Assembly: GCF_932294415.1 (NCBI RefSeq)
Contig: NC_065543.1
Coordinates: forward strand, 2,492,976-2,556,975
DNA length: 64,000 nt
Direction: 5' to 3'
DNA from: Quercus robur
Lineage: Eukaryota > Streptophyta > Magnoliopsida > Fagales > Fagaceae
Part shown: in pieces, positions 1 to 10,585 of the stretch
Layout of the letters: each line of letters opens with the position of its first letter
How positions within the stretch are numbered: the first letter of the stretch is position 1
The notes under the pieces: model-generated
Database searches by the model: none
What the model was told of the DNA's origin: nothing
What the model saw: only the letters and a program-made list of their open reading frames with translations
Program-made: the position numbers and the translations under genes

Positions 1-427
1 CTTTAACAACATGCATGCTAACGTTGGTTTGTTAATTATTATTAACTTTTTAAATACTTGGTTTAACCCTAATTCTTTTATCTCTCTCAAGTTCACGTAC
101 GCACAAACTTTTTGGATTGCATTGAGGAGTCATTGGAATGGAATATTAGATAAGTTCGGGTGAGAGACTTTACAAGAATTATTATATGTATTAAACCTCA
201 CATAAAGTGATTGTTATCTAAGAAATTGTTGTAAAAAAATTTCTTTTGTAATAGAAACAATATTTCTTTTGTATACAATTAATGTGCATCTCTTGCCATA
301 AAATTTTCAATTGAAGCTTTTATTTACTTATGTTATGGATGTGTAATAAATGACTATAAATTTTAGGATTAAAAAAACTACATTTTAGGAATAGACAAAA
401 AATGATAACTGTCATACATAAAATTTG

Positions 428-461
<34 letters not shown>

Positions 462-665
462 AACATCAACAACACCAAGAACATGAGAGACTTTACAAGA
501 ATGGAATATTAGACTTTTAATTTTTTTCCCTAAAATTTAGCATTTTATTTTCTTTCAAAATCAGATATGTTAGTGCCTAAATATAAGGATATGGATGGAG
601 AAATTCTAGTAACTTTTAAATTTTTTCCTAACGTGGGAGCACGTCCTTAAAGGCTTCTACTATTA
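1..665. other. AT-rich intergenic DNA, no gene seen
   Basis: No coding region is supported. The stretch has a 33-base A tract at about 428-460 and a short direct repeat (GAGAGACTTTACAAGAAT near 163-180 and again near 485-502). Nothing else is recognised. Confidence 0.6.
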
Positions 666-1163
666 TCTGTATATATTAAGAGGATTCAAAAAGTTAGTTA
701 TTACTTTTTTTTCTGTCAAAAATACCCCTAAATTAATTAACCAACAACTTAAAAATGGGGTTTAAATAATTAATTGACAAAAAAAAAGTTAGTTATTGCT
801 TTTTTTACTGTAAAAAATATCCTTACCTAAAACTTAAAAATGGGGTTAAATTAGTAAATTGACAAAAATAATAAATTCCTACTTCTACTTTAAAATGCCT
901 TCTTGCTTCTAATAAACTCCTACTTTTACGTCAATTTAAATACCTACTTCTACTCTCTAACTCCCTATAAAATAAAATCACTTTTTTTGTTAGTTTTAAA
1001 ACTTCTCAAATCTACAAAACTCACCTCACGTATTCTTTTTTTTTTTTTTTTTTTTGGTGATTGGAAAAAGTAGAAATCCCAAATTATAATAAATGCAAAT
1101 TATTAATCTTTACCCAAAAGAAAAGCCTCTGAGCACGCGTATGAGCGCGTGCTCTGAGGCTAG
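666..1163 (+). mobile_element. Short non-autonomous Helitron
   Basis: The element begins with TC after a host A (TCTGTATATATTAAGAGG) and ends with CTAG before a host T. Just inside the 3' end is a strong GC-rich hairpin: the arm at 1125-1140 (GCCTCTGAGCACGCG) pairs with the arm at about 1145-1160. This 5'-TC ... hairpin ... CTAG-3' layout between A and T is the structural definition of Helitrons. At 498 bp, with no coding capacity, it must be mobilised in trans. Confidence 0.8.
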
Positions 1164-1290
1164 TTTTTCTAATCGTCAATCACGGAGTCAACGTAGGCCA
1201 CAATCCTTGCTATAGTTTCTACTTCCAGAATTTTTTTATTTTTTATTTTTTTATTTTTTATAATGAAAGTAATTTATACGCCATGTTCAT

Positions 1291-1377
1291 GAAGATTATC
1301 AGTTACTAAGGCAGCCCCAAATTGGCACCTCTGACACTAAAGACGACCTTGAAATCATAGAGGTTGAGACCCACTGA
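1291..1377 (+). pseudogene. R0: orphan 3' end of a BIR1-like kinase exon
   Basis: This stretch reads in frame as the last 28 residues (EDYQLL...EVETH) and the TGA stop of the receptor kinase exon seen complete at 59028-59993. Upstream similarity stops here and unrelated AT-rich DNA and a Helitron follow to the left, so the rest of the gene was lost or lies at a duplication breakpoint. The DNA downstream (1378-4950) matches that downstream of R4 and R6, so this is the left edge of the first copy of the repeated block. Confidence 0.8.
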
Positions 1378-2559
1378 CCTGGAACATACATATATATTAC
1401 AATGTTGATAGATAAATCCTTATCATCTAGTAGTTGTGCTTGTGCACCATCTCCTTGTTATTTGATCTCTCTTTTGAATATTAAAATTTACATTTCAAAG
1501 ACATTGTAAAGATCGAAAAGTCATTCTTTGCCTTTTTATTAACTTACATAACAAAACCTAACTAAATGAAGCTATAGAAAAAGGCGAAAGGACCAAAATA
1601 CCGAAAACGATAATGTCTCTCAGCTATTATTTGTGAACTTAAAATACTTTATGTTGTTAAGCATTCAACAACTACTTTAACTTTAGGATCTAGAACTATC
1701 ATGGATTTTACAGTGATATAAAATACAACAAAATAGTCATGAGACTTGCCTGGGTCTATTGATGCAATTCTCTTGAAATCCAGTGAATAATATTAATTCT
1801 CTATAGGATTGGTTTCTCTCTCTTCATCCTTTTTGCTGCTCAATTCATTTAGATTCAATCTACAATGAGAAAAACTGAATACCTTAATGGGTAGAGAGAG
1901 GACTAGTTTCCTAGTTTATTTTAACTTCCACTTTACCATCAAAGTTGGGAGTCACGTTAGGAAACCACTTCTCTAATTGATCAATCAAAAAAGACACTAA
2001 TGGATATGTCTTTATATCCCATTAAACCTCTAACTTATCACATGTGCCTTATCATGTGGGTCACCAAATTAATTTAGTCTTACGTTGTTTGTTTATGGGC
2101 ATTAATAGGTTTTATTTATGTTGACAATTCACGAAGTAAACATATGTTGTAAGTATCTTTAGAAGTTTATTTGTGGAGACAAAGATGCTACAAAGTTATC
2201 TAATTTAGAGTGCAAATTTAGAAATTTGATTCATGTTGGATTGATCGAAATTAAAATTTTGACTGATCAAGCAATTAAATTCGACCAATCAAAAATCGCA
2301 GGTTAAATCAATTTGCAAATTTTATAGCCCAGCCTACTGTGCAAGCAACTATGTTTAGTGCCATTTATTCTACACTATAAAAGAGACCCTATATGACAAA
2401 ATAAACACTAAATATCCTAACACAATTGCTTTTCAAGCCAAATGATGAACTAGTGATTGAACTTAAGCAAGTTGAATTGCTTTAAATACATGTCATGGTA
2501 ACTATGGATGATTTACTGAAGTTCAGGAACTAAGTATTGTTCAAGAGGGATGCATCTTG

Positions 2560-3455
2560 AAAATAGGAGAAAGCTTGTGTTAGATAGTAAGAAACCATAA
2601 GGGTAATTTGATGAAAGCTTGGGTGCTTAACCTAGTTGTAGCTATCTTTGTAGATGTCACAAATGTTTGAGTCTTGCAAAGAGCTGTGGAGTTAGTTGGG
2701 AAGTGATGTACTGAACCATAGGGGAGAGGGATTCTCTAAGTCAATTTTGGATGCAACTATTAAGTAGAGAAGCCAATTTTTTGGGAAGTTGCTCCTATAG
2801 TTGAGGATATGAAAATTCTGTTTACTCCTTTGATTGAGTTACAATGAGTTATCTTGGGTTCCTAGGGCTAGTAATGAAAGTTATGAAACTGCTCACCTGA
2901 TTGCTAAATGGGCCTTTGGATAGGGTGTGAATGAGTTGATCCGGCTATTTTCTCTATTATTAGATTTTTGTGACCTAAAGGAAGGATTTAGGGCTCATTT
3001 GGTAGCAGAATTTGAAGATTGTTGTGTGATTTAAATTCTCAAATACGTGAGCCCCATTTGTAAGTTGTGTTTGGTTAAAAAAATCTCATAAGGATGTTTA
3101 GATAACGATTCTCATTTTAGGTGATTTAAAGCTAGCAAGTATTTGGAGAATCCTTCAATAGATGTTATTGGTACTAAAGTAGTAGTTTTAATTGGTATTG
3201 TTGTAATTATTAATTCCTTTGAAGTGAGTTATATTGGGTTCCTAGAGCTAGTAATGAAAGTCATAAAACTGCCCACCTGATTGCTAAATGGGCCTTTAGG
3301 TAGAATGTGAATGAGTTGGTCTGGCTATGGTCTTTATTGTGAGATTTTGTTTTGGGCCAATAGGAAGGATTTAACTTCTTGATTACTTACTTTTGCTGCT
3401 CCTTTTGTTAATCTGTGTTGGTGTATGTTTCGGTAGTAGACAAAAAAAAGAAATG
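2560..3455 (+). mobile_element. 5'-truncated LINE relic (RNase H end), copy 1
   Basis: In broken frames this encodes pieces typical of the RNase H domain at the end of plant L1 polyproteins, such as NHKGNLMKAWVLN and WVPRASNES..AHLIAKWAFG. The latter segment occurs twice, near 2848-2928 and 3230-3310, so the relic has an internal duplication. It ends in a short A-rich run near 3447. Stops are frequent and the domain is dead. The same relic is in the other two spacer copies, so it predates the block duplication. Confidence 0.6.
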
Positions 3456-3972
3456 CCCTTAAGTCTTTTTTCTTTTCTTTTTTTAATCTTTTAGAATATT
3501 CTCTTGCTTTGAGCTCAATCTCCCTACCCGACCTTTTATTTTTATTTATATTTTCTTAAATTCAGATTCCATTTGGTATGAGCATCGTAACTATATAAAA
3601 TGATTTTACGAAACCTAATTTTAGTGTGGACTACATTAGACAATTGCGTTAACGGAGAGTTTTTTTTTTTTTTTTTGGAATCTACATGGAGGGTCAATTT
3701 GGATGAATATATTTTATATACTGTTGTTTAGATTTATACTATATTTTTTGCTAAGGGCCTTTGTAAATTGTTATTTTCTAGGGTTTTCATAAAAGACATT
3801 GAAGGCTCAAATCCCCTCCTATTCATTGTAACTATTGAATTATTTAAACAATTTAAAAAAATTTAGCAAAAGGTAAGAGAAAAAAAAAATTATGTTTTTT
3901 ATGAGTTAGATTTTTTGTTGTCTTTTTTTTTTTTTTTTTTTTTTCCAAACTTATTTCTGAGGTTACTTTTGA

Positions 3973-4029
<57 letters not shown>

Positions 4030-4894
4030 AGAAGAGCATTCCTGTCAAAGTTCAGAGTCATGTATAAACTTTAAAAATTATAATTTATACATTAAAATAA
4101 AAACATGTAATTTATACTCCCTATTTTCAAATTGAGTAACTATGACAAAAGTGAGTGGTTAGCAGTTAGCATAACATAGCTTATCTCAAACTCACATGCT
4201 TAAACTTTCGGGCCAAGTGATGTCTCTATATATTTTGTTTACTCAATCTGAGCCTCTCCAAGCAATTTTCTCTCCAACAAAGTTAATTATAAGTAACCAA
4301 CTTTTCATCTCTTTCCAAATTATACAAGTCTAAATGTACATCAGACTTCTCACTAACACGTAATGGCAAGTCTCGTAATAATTTTATCAATTAACAGTTA
4401 AGATCCATCTTATTGGATTGCTAAAATTTTTGAAGAAAATTTTAGTAAAGACTTTTCGAAACTCTGGTAGAAAAACATTGGTTTGTGTAGTTTACTATCT
4501 TCAATTATTAGACAAGCCTCTAGAAGTTTAATTTCAACAATTATGGTATGGTTGATTATGAATGATAAAGAAAAAGTAATAAGTTCATGTGAAAATATAA
4601 ACAGTTACTCATAATCTGTCATCTTAGAATTGTAATAAAAGAACCCATGACATAAAGTTGTTTTCCTTTAACAACTTGATTGAATTTCAATGGACACGGC
4701 TTGTGTATGTGTCCCAAGCATTAGAGTAATGCATTGTACACAAGTTTAACCCAATTTTTACTAGCGTACTCTAGGGGGCATGACTTGGAAAATAGATCTA
4801 AAAACTATTAAAAAATCGGGGTGAAAGACCATTTTTCTTCTCGTTTTAGAAGTGGAGTGGTGGCTTTCTATCTGCTCCTATACCTGAGTGCAGA

Positions 4895-4905
4895 TTGACT
4901 TGACT
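4895..4905 (+). promoter_or_regulatory. Overlapping tandem W-box upstream of R1
   Basis: Two TTGACT cores sharing one base lie 111 bp upstream of the R1 start codon. The same pair is kept at 49305-49315 (R5) and 62912-62922 (R7). TTGAC[C/T] is the known binding core of WRKY factors; use here is inferred from position and conservation among paralogs, which are recent duplicates. Confidence 0.4.
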
Positions 4906-5016
4906 TTGATCCTTGTTGTCATCCAACTTAGTGGTTTTTCTTTAGACTCTTAGGTGCTTCTAGAATCAAAAGATTTTACACTTTCATTCTTCATGCTAAT
5001 AAAATCACAAACTCGA

Positions 5017-5349
5017 ATGGCTCTTAATGCAGGAACTCTGGTTTTGCTCTGCTTTATTGTCTGTACATTTAGTGAGAGTTATGCTCAGAGCTACGTGAAT
5101 AATAGTGGACTTTGTGGAGGGCCATTGGAGGAAGACTGTAAAAAGCATAGATGGGTGTTTCAAATTTCTTTCCAAAGTGGATTTGAAGTTGGGTTTGTGG
5201 CGTTTGCTATTTTATATACAGCTTTTTTTATTTACTATTTTGATCTTGGGGTTGGGCTAATGGAGAGAGGGAAGATCATCAAAAGAATAGAACCTGATCA
5301 TGTGAGTCAATTTCCAAATGTAGAATCCCGATATGAACGAAGCAAAGAG
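5017..5349 (+). CDS. BIR1-like: R1 exon 1: LRR-less BIR1-like receptor (signal peptide + TM)
   Basis: This exon encodes 111 residues: a signal peptide (1-24, MALNAGTLVL...SYAQ), immediately followed by the post-LRR cap (SYVNNSGLCGGPL), a basic/aromatic stretch and a transmembrane segment at about residues 55-80. The N-terminal cap and all LRRs of the intact paralogs are absent. The start is the ATG at 5017, matching the R6 start; an in-frame ATG at 4993 is possible. The exon ends at the donor AAAGAG|GTACTC, phase 0, and joins 6005 in frame, giving a 427-residue protein. By family knowledge this is a plasma-membrane receptor; without an ectodomain it cannot make the LRR contacts used by BIR proteins to bind SERKs. 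It has no stop or frameshift. R5 and R7 share the same deletion. Confidence 0.7.
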
Positions 5350-6004
5350 GTACTCTCTCTGTTTGCAAGCCATATTTTGAAGTTTAAACTTTAAAGCAGC
5401 TATCAATTCAAAAAAATCAGATGTAACTCCAAACTTTTTTTATTTATTTATTATTTTTTTTATATTACTCAATTATAAATTACACCCTCCATGTTAGGAT
5501 TTTTCAATTTTGGTATCTGAAGTTTTGATATTCTTAATTTTGCATCTAAAGTTTCCATTCTCTTGGGGCAATGAAAGTGCCAAAAAAAAAAAAAAAAAAA
5601 AAAAACAGTAAAGAAAAAATTAAGAATAAAATGGTGAAAAAATCAAAATTACAATGCTTAGAAATAATAGTAGTCCAATTGGTGGACAGAAGGACCATAT
5701 TGAACACAGAATAAAAGTTAAATGATGAAAATTAAAAAATCAAAATCAAAATCAAGGTTTTATTAGCTTCTTCTTCTTCTTCTTTTTATTTTTAATTTTT
5801 ATTAGAAAATTGGACTTGCTTAACTTTTCATAATGCATTTTCATATACTACATCTTTGTATGTGGCATCACATATCTGCAGGTAAAACTTCCCAAATTAC
5901 TAGCTTTAATTGTTGAAATGTCTAGACAAAATCTTGACTTCTCCATAATTTATTTTAAGCTCTACGATCATGATTAAGTACTAATGGAGTGATTTGGTCC
6001 ACAG
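5350..6004 (+). other. R1 intron
   Basis: The intron has a GTACTC donor and a CCACAG acceptor. It holds a 26-base A tract near 5581-5605 and a CTT-rich run near 5768. It is phase 0, as in the other family members. The matching R7 intron starts at 63369. Confidence 0.7.
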
Positions 6005-6955
6005 ATTTCATTATTAGAGAAGATGGCTACAAAAATAAGCTTTATGAAGCTCAGAAAAGCAACCAACAATTTTAGTGCAAACAATGTCATTACGTCTGGA
6101 AAAACAGGGACTGTGTACAAGGCAATGCTTCCCTATGGTACTTTCATGGCGGTTAAGAGGTTACATGCATCACAACATTATGAGAATCAATTTATATCGG
6201 AGCTAATCACATTGGCTAGTTTGAGACACAAAAACTTGGTGCCCCTCATGGGGTTCTGCCTAGAAATGCAGGAAAGGCTTCTTGTATACGGATATATGTC
6301 AAATGGAAGTCTCCATGATTGGCTACATGTTGTGGAAGATAGGGCCAAGATGTTGGAGTGGCCTATAAGGGTTAAAATCATAGTTGGTATAGCTAGAGGC
6401 TTGACCTGGATTCACCGTATGTGTCATTTCCAAGTAGTTCACCTCGACATTAGCTCGAAAGGTATCTTACTTCATCAAAATTTTGAGCCCAAGATATCGA
6501 CATTTGGAGGGGCAATGTTCACGAACCAAAATGACATTGATTTGAACAAGAGCTGCTCTATAAATAGTGAATTTAGGGAGGTCGAACTTGTTAAGAAGGA
6601 TGTATATAGCTTTGGAATTGTGGTTCTAGAGCTTATTACAGGCAAGGAGCCAAGTCAGATGACTAATTTTCTCGACTTTCAGGAATCAAAATTTGATCTG
6701 TATGATGTCATTGATAAATCTTTGCTGGGGAAAGGATATGATGGTGAAATATTTCAGTTCCTTAGGATTGCTTGTACCTGTGTTCAGCCTTGTACCGATC
6801 AAAGGCCAACAATGCTTGAAGTGTGCAAGAAATTGAGGGCTATCAGGGAGAGAAATTGCCTCACTGTTAAAGATGATTTTAAGTTAGTAAGGCAACCTGA
6901 AATTGCTGCGTCTATCACTGAAGACGATGTAATCATTACGGTTCACACAGACTGA
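6005..6955 (+). CDS. BIR1-like: R1 exon 2: pseudokinase domain
   Basis: This exon encodes 316 residues, complete to the TGA. Opening with ISLLEKMATKISF, it carries the juxtamembrane and kinase fold: glycine loop SGKTGTVYKA, beta-3 lysine in MAVKR and the alpha-C Glu in ISEL. The HRD motif is HLD (Asp about residue 259 of the joined protein), but the DFG motif is TFG (Thr about 277). The activation segment is short: SEFREVELVKKDVYSFG runs straight into helix F with no APE motif. BIR family kinases are often called inactive, and these changes predict no phosphotransfer. The frame is open throughout, so selection may have kept it as a binding module. The tail (IAASITEDDV...) differs from R6. Confidence 0.85.
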   Translation: MSLLEKMATKISFMKLRKATNNFSANNVITSGKTGTVYKAMLPYGTFMAVKRLHASQHYENQFISELITLASLRHKNLVPLMGFCLEMQERLLVYGYMSNGSLHDWLHVVEDRAKMLEWPIRVKIIVGIARGLTWIHRMCHFQVVHLDISSKGILLHQNFEPKISTFGGAMFTNQNDIDLNKSCSINSEFREVELVKKDVYSFGIVVLELITGKEPSQMTNFLDFQESKFDLYDVIDKSLLGKGYDGEIFQFLRIACTCVQPCTDQRPTMLEVCKKLRAIRERNCLTVKDDFKLVRQPEIAASITEDDVIITVHTD

Positions 6956-7049
6956 CCATGAATCATGTGTATATCATGTATATGTTGTAAATGGAATACT
7001 AATATCATATATATACTCTTGCAGTTCTTCACAATCTCTTTGTATTTCA

Positions 7050-7081
<32 letters not shown>

Positions 7082-7801
7082 AATTTTTTACATTTTTGAA
7101 GACATTGCGAAGACTAAATGGTCAGTTTTTGCCGTTTTGATAAAAGGCGCACACAGAGAGAACAAAATCAAGTGAAATGGAAGCTCTAGAAACATAACAA
7201 GGATCAAATTGCTCAGACTTCTTTGCTATTGACTTTTTTATGGATGAACTGTATAACCATTATCCATGTGGCAATGTGAATCCAACGTCTCACACTCTTC
7301 TATTGTGCACAAATTGGTCTTTACTCTTTAATACGTAACTCAATACTCATTTTGAGTTCTAGATGATTTCGAAAAAACCTTGTTCCTAATGCCATTAAGG
7401 TTAAAAACTTATTTACTAGAAAAATTATGAAGCAGAGTGACAAGGATAGAAATATTGTTTCCTTTTTCTTTCTTTCTTTTTTTCTTCTTCTTTATTTATT
7501 TATTTTTATTTATTTATTTATTTTTTTAAATATAAAAGTTAAAGTTATAATTAAAGTAGGTATAACTTGAAACCTAGGATGCATGGATACAAAGTTTTTG
7601 GCCAAGTACCCTTCCTCGGCAAGTGACCAAGCCAAGTACCACACTGACACATCTCGTGTATTTAGATAAATCTCAAACAAGATATATCTCCTTCCACCTA
7701 CACATCCCCACCATCTATTGAGCACATTCCATCTCTAAGCCTTCTCTTTTCCAAGCTCTAGTTCTCACTCTCTTTCGTTGCTACTAGCCTAGATCATTGA
7801 T
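6956..7801. other. R1 downstream region, no gene seen
   Basis: This contains a T tract at 7050-7073 and a CTTT/TTTA-rich run near 7460-7530. Short open frames on the minus strand (for example 7510-7725) have no recognisable domain. Nothing further is supported. Confidence 0.5.
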
Positions 7802-8315
7802 CCAGAGGCGGCTCCAGATTGAAGCCTTGACCTGGAAAAATAATTATTTTATATATAAATTTTAAAAATTATATAATTTTATTTTATCATTAAAAAAGAA
7901 TTTGTGACTACTCTAAAATTTTTTGGCCTAATATTATTAAATGCTGGACAAAATTTGGTAACAAACTTGGGCTACAACTCCACTTTTTCTTTTTCTTTTT
8001 TATTCGATGTAAATTTTGACAAATCCACCATTGGATTACATTTTCTTCTTATATACTTCATTTTTGCAAATTTTCAATAAGATCAAAAATCAATAGCTAT
8101 TTCATCCATCAAATATTTAAATTTAAGTTTTTGTAGTCTAAAATGTGCATAAAAAAATAAGTTTATGGATCGAGTATTAAATAACATCTTATTGACATGA
8201 AATTTGACATGTTTTTTTTTTTTTTTTTTATACAATTTGACATGTTTCTTAAAAATATAAAGAACTTGCAATGCAATTATTAAATTTTCAAAATATATAG
8301 TCATGTTAATTTATA

Positions 8316-8678
8316 TCTATATATTACTAAAAGCTGAAGCGTAGTGTTTAATATTGTTGCTCTCACGTTGCGCCACGTTAGTTACCATGTCAATTTTTTT
8401 TTTATATAAATATAATTTGTCCTATAATTTTAAAATAGTTTTTACAATTTTCAGCCCTATAAATGCAGCCCACTATTTATTTATTTACTTTCACCATCAC
8501 CTTATAATAAATCGTTATAATTAATCTAGCCTACCTTTTATTTATTTAGTTCCACTATCAAGCCCAACTCAAAGCCTTTTCAGTTCAATTTTAGGGTTTT
8601 GTGTGAGCCTTTTCAGCATTAAAAAAAAAAAAAAAAAACCCCTAAAACTTGAAAGGCTTCAATGTTGTTGTTGTTGTT

Positions 8679-8716
<38 letters not shown>

Positions 8717-9877
8717 CAATTTTCTTATAATTGTTTTTAACATTTATTTTTTTAATATTTACCATTCTCCAACCTTTCTCTCTCCCTTACTATTTCATCT
8801 CCCCACTATTTTTTCAATCTTTCTCCCTCCCTTACCTTTTCATCTCTCCACTACTCTCTGCCATTAATATCATTCTTCCTCTTTCTCTTCATCTTCTTTT
8901 ATTTTTGTTTCTTCTTATTCACACCCCCTTACTATAAATTTGTCACTATCTCTTCTATTCTATACATAGTTTTCCCTCACCAAAAAAATGGTTCTCTCTC
9001 TCCCCCCCCCCTCTCTCTCTCTCTCTCTAAATTTTTTGGTGGATTTTTTTATTTTTCTTGCATCTCTATTTTAGATTGATAATTTTTTATATTTTTTAAA
9101 ACTCTATTTTGGGTTAATGCAATTTAGTTTTGTTTTTTAAATTGTTGTTGTTGTTGGGTTTTATTTTTTATTTATTTATTTTTTCTCTTTGATTGTTAAA
9201 TGTTATTCTATTGCGTTCTAAAGAATTAAATATAGCATAAAAAATATAATATTATTCTATTACATAGCATGATTTGGATAATTTGGTATTTATTCTGTTA
9301 CATAGCTAAATTTTTTATAATGCTCAATTTAGATGTTAAACTATGAGATTTTACTAATTTTTATTTATTTTCTAATCCTTTGTGGTGGACAAAGTACTCT
9401 TAATAGTTGTATTAGAAGTACTCTATAATGTCATTCATTTAAAGAAAAGCAAAGGTTAGCCAAACGAAAATAATTGGATACGTGACAAATTTTAACTTTT
9501 GCAATTTTATTTTAATTATTATTATTTTATAACAATGCCTGTATAGAAATTTAATTCTTAGATTTTGTTAATAATTTTTTATTTGATAATATGTTTTGGG
9601 TGGCTGAAATTTTAATTTCTACAAAGAAAATAACCTTAATAGATTATCAAAAACAAAATTTTATCCTAATATTGGTTCAATTAATCATTGTTAAGTTTTT
9701 TTTTTTTTTTTTTTTTTAGTTTACGTTTTTTTGGTGTTTTGGATTGTTCCTATAATAAATAAAAATATAATTACAAAATACATTACTCATTTATTAGATT
9801 AGTTTAAATTGTAATTTTTTTTTAATAAAACTACCATAAAAATAATTATCACGCGCAACATACGGGTTTGCAGCTAG
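8316..9877 (+). mobile_element. Non-autonomous Helitron, 1.56 kb
   Basis: It starts with TCTATATATTACTAAAAGC after a host A and ends with GCAGCTAG before a host T, preceded by a decayed CACGCGC...CGGG hairpin. Both ends match the common plant Helitron consensus form. Related repeats in the R2 and R3 introns continue uninterrupted at the same point (near 19573 and 26723), giving an empty site. The inside is low complexity: a T tract at 8681-8716, CTCTCT runs near 9000 and no genuine gene. Confidence 0.8.
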
Positions 9878-10099
9878 TTTGTTTATCAAGTTTGCAACAA
9901 AATTTTGTCCTTAAACTTTACTACCCTTAAAAATATATTAGGCTCTTCCAAACAAAAAGGAAAATCCAAGAAAAATTTAATTGAACTAAAATTTTGGAAG
10001 AGATATAGCTTGCAACATGGATAATGAGATTATTATGCAACAATTTCAAAATAATAAAACTCGTAGAATAAAATATTAAGACATTGCGTATTTGCACGT

Positions 10100-10104
10100 C
10101 CGTG

Positions 10105-10160
<56 letters not shown>
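10100..10160. repeat. GT microsatellite followed by T tract
   Basis: A (GT)n run near 10103-10120 passes directly into about 40 T residues. The equivalent places in the R2 and R3 introns have GTGCGTG plus T tract (19798-19824) and a pure (TG)n (26945-26960), so this microsatellite is expanding differently in each repeat copy. Confidence 0.7.
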
Positions 10161-10234
10161 CCAATAGGTGAAGTTATCTTTTTATCACATTTTGTATAAT
10201 TTAAGTTTTATAATGATCTCCTTGAAAAAAATTT

Positions 10235-10405
10235 CGTGGGTTCCAGTTAGCTCAACTGGTAAAGCCTCTAATAGTTGAATAAAAGATCTGGGGTTCAATC
10301 TTCACCTACACCAAAAACCGATTAGTGTCTTGGTCTGATAATAAAAAACTATCATCAAGAGCGAACATCATAGGTTGAAACTCTCTCAAAAAAAAAAAAA
10401 AAAAA
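10235..10405 (+). mobile_element. tRNA-derived SINE
   Basis: The head has a pol III A box (TTAGCTCAACTGG, near 10248) and a B box (GGGTTCAATC, near 10292), spaced as in a tRNA. It is followed by an unrelated body (GATTAGTGTCTTGGTCTGATAATAAA) and a 3' A tail at about 10388-10405. The same place in the R3 intron repeat (near 27033) lacks it, which supports insertion. It has no coding capacity. Confidence 0.75.
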
Positions 10406-10489
10406 TCCTAGAGCAATCATTGCATCAATCGATGGTCCATCGCTACCCATTCAAACCAGCGACTAATAATCCTTCACAACTCATCAAGA

Positions 10490-10585
10490 CAAGCAAGTTT
10501 CAACCCTCACTTATATAAAAAACTAATTGGTGTCTTGGTTTGAAGATAAATAGTTATCAGCTAAAGTGGACACCATAAACTATAT
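10490..10585 (+). mobile_element. Decayed SINE fragment
   Basis: The body sequence (CTAATTGGTGTCTTGGTTTGA, with GATAAATAGTTATCA after it) repeats the 3' half of the SINE just upstream, but no clear A or B box remains. This is probably an older, truncated copy of the same family. Confidence 0.5.

Larger units (their letters stand above)
1378..4950. repeat. Conserved ~3.5-kb spacer, copy 1
   Basis: This is the first of three copies of the spacer between an R4/R6-type receptor and an LRR-less receptor. The other copies are at 41704-49426 (interrupted by the MULE) and 59994-63035. Collinear blocks include the stretch near 1470-2110, the LINE relic at 2560-3455 and the region from 3580. Copies differ by small indels and T-tract lengths. 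Apart from the relic and homopolymer runs (for example T tracts at 3920-4028), no gene is seen. Confidence 0.8.
7802..10430 (+). repeat. Old DNA-transposon-like repeat (interrupted), also in R2 and R3 introns
   Basis: Matching sequence occurs at 19187-19925 and 26350-27058, inside the R2 and R3 introns. Shared landmarks include TTTTGTAGTCTAAAAT, ATTGACATGAAATTT and GAACTAAAATTTTG. The left end resembles an inverted-repeat end (CAGAGGCGGCTCCAG near 7803), and the right side ends in TCCTAGA-type sequence near 10407, as in R3 (27033). It is split here by a Helitron (8316-9877) and a SINE (10235-10405). Family membership is not settled; exact ends are uncertain. Confidence 0.5.

Noticed and set aside
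4954..4992. Upstream extension of R1 exon 1 (LLESKDFTLSF...)
   Set aside because: It begins at a GTG, not ATG, and precedes the signal peptide; the start at 5017 matches the paralogs better.
8649..8937. Phe/Leu-rich open frames
   Set aside because: They are translations of T and CTT runs inside the Helitron, with no domain or codon signal.
10235..10310. tRNA gene
   Set aside because: A and B boxes are present, but no cloverleaf or acceptor stem fits, and an A tail with SINE body follows.
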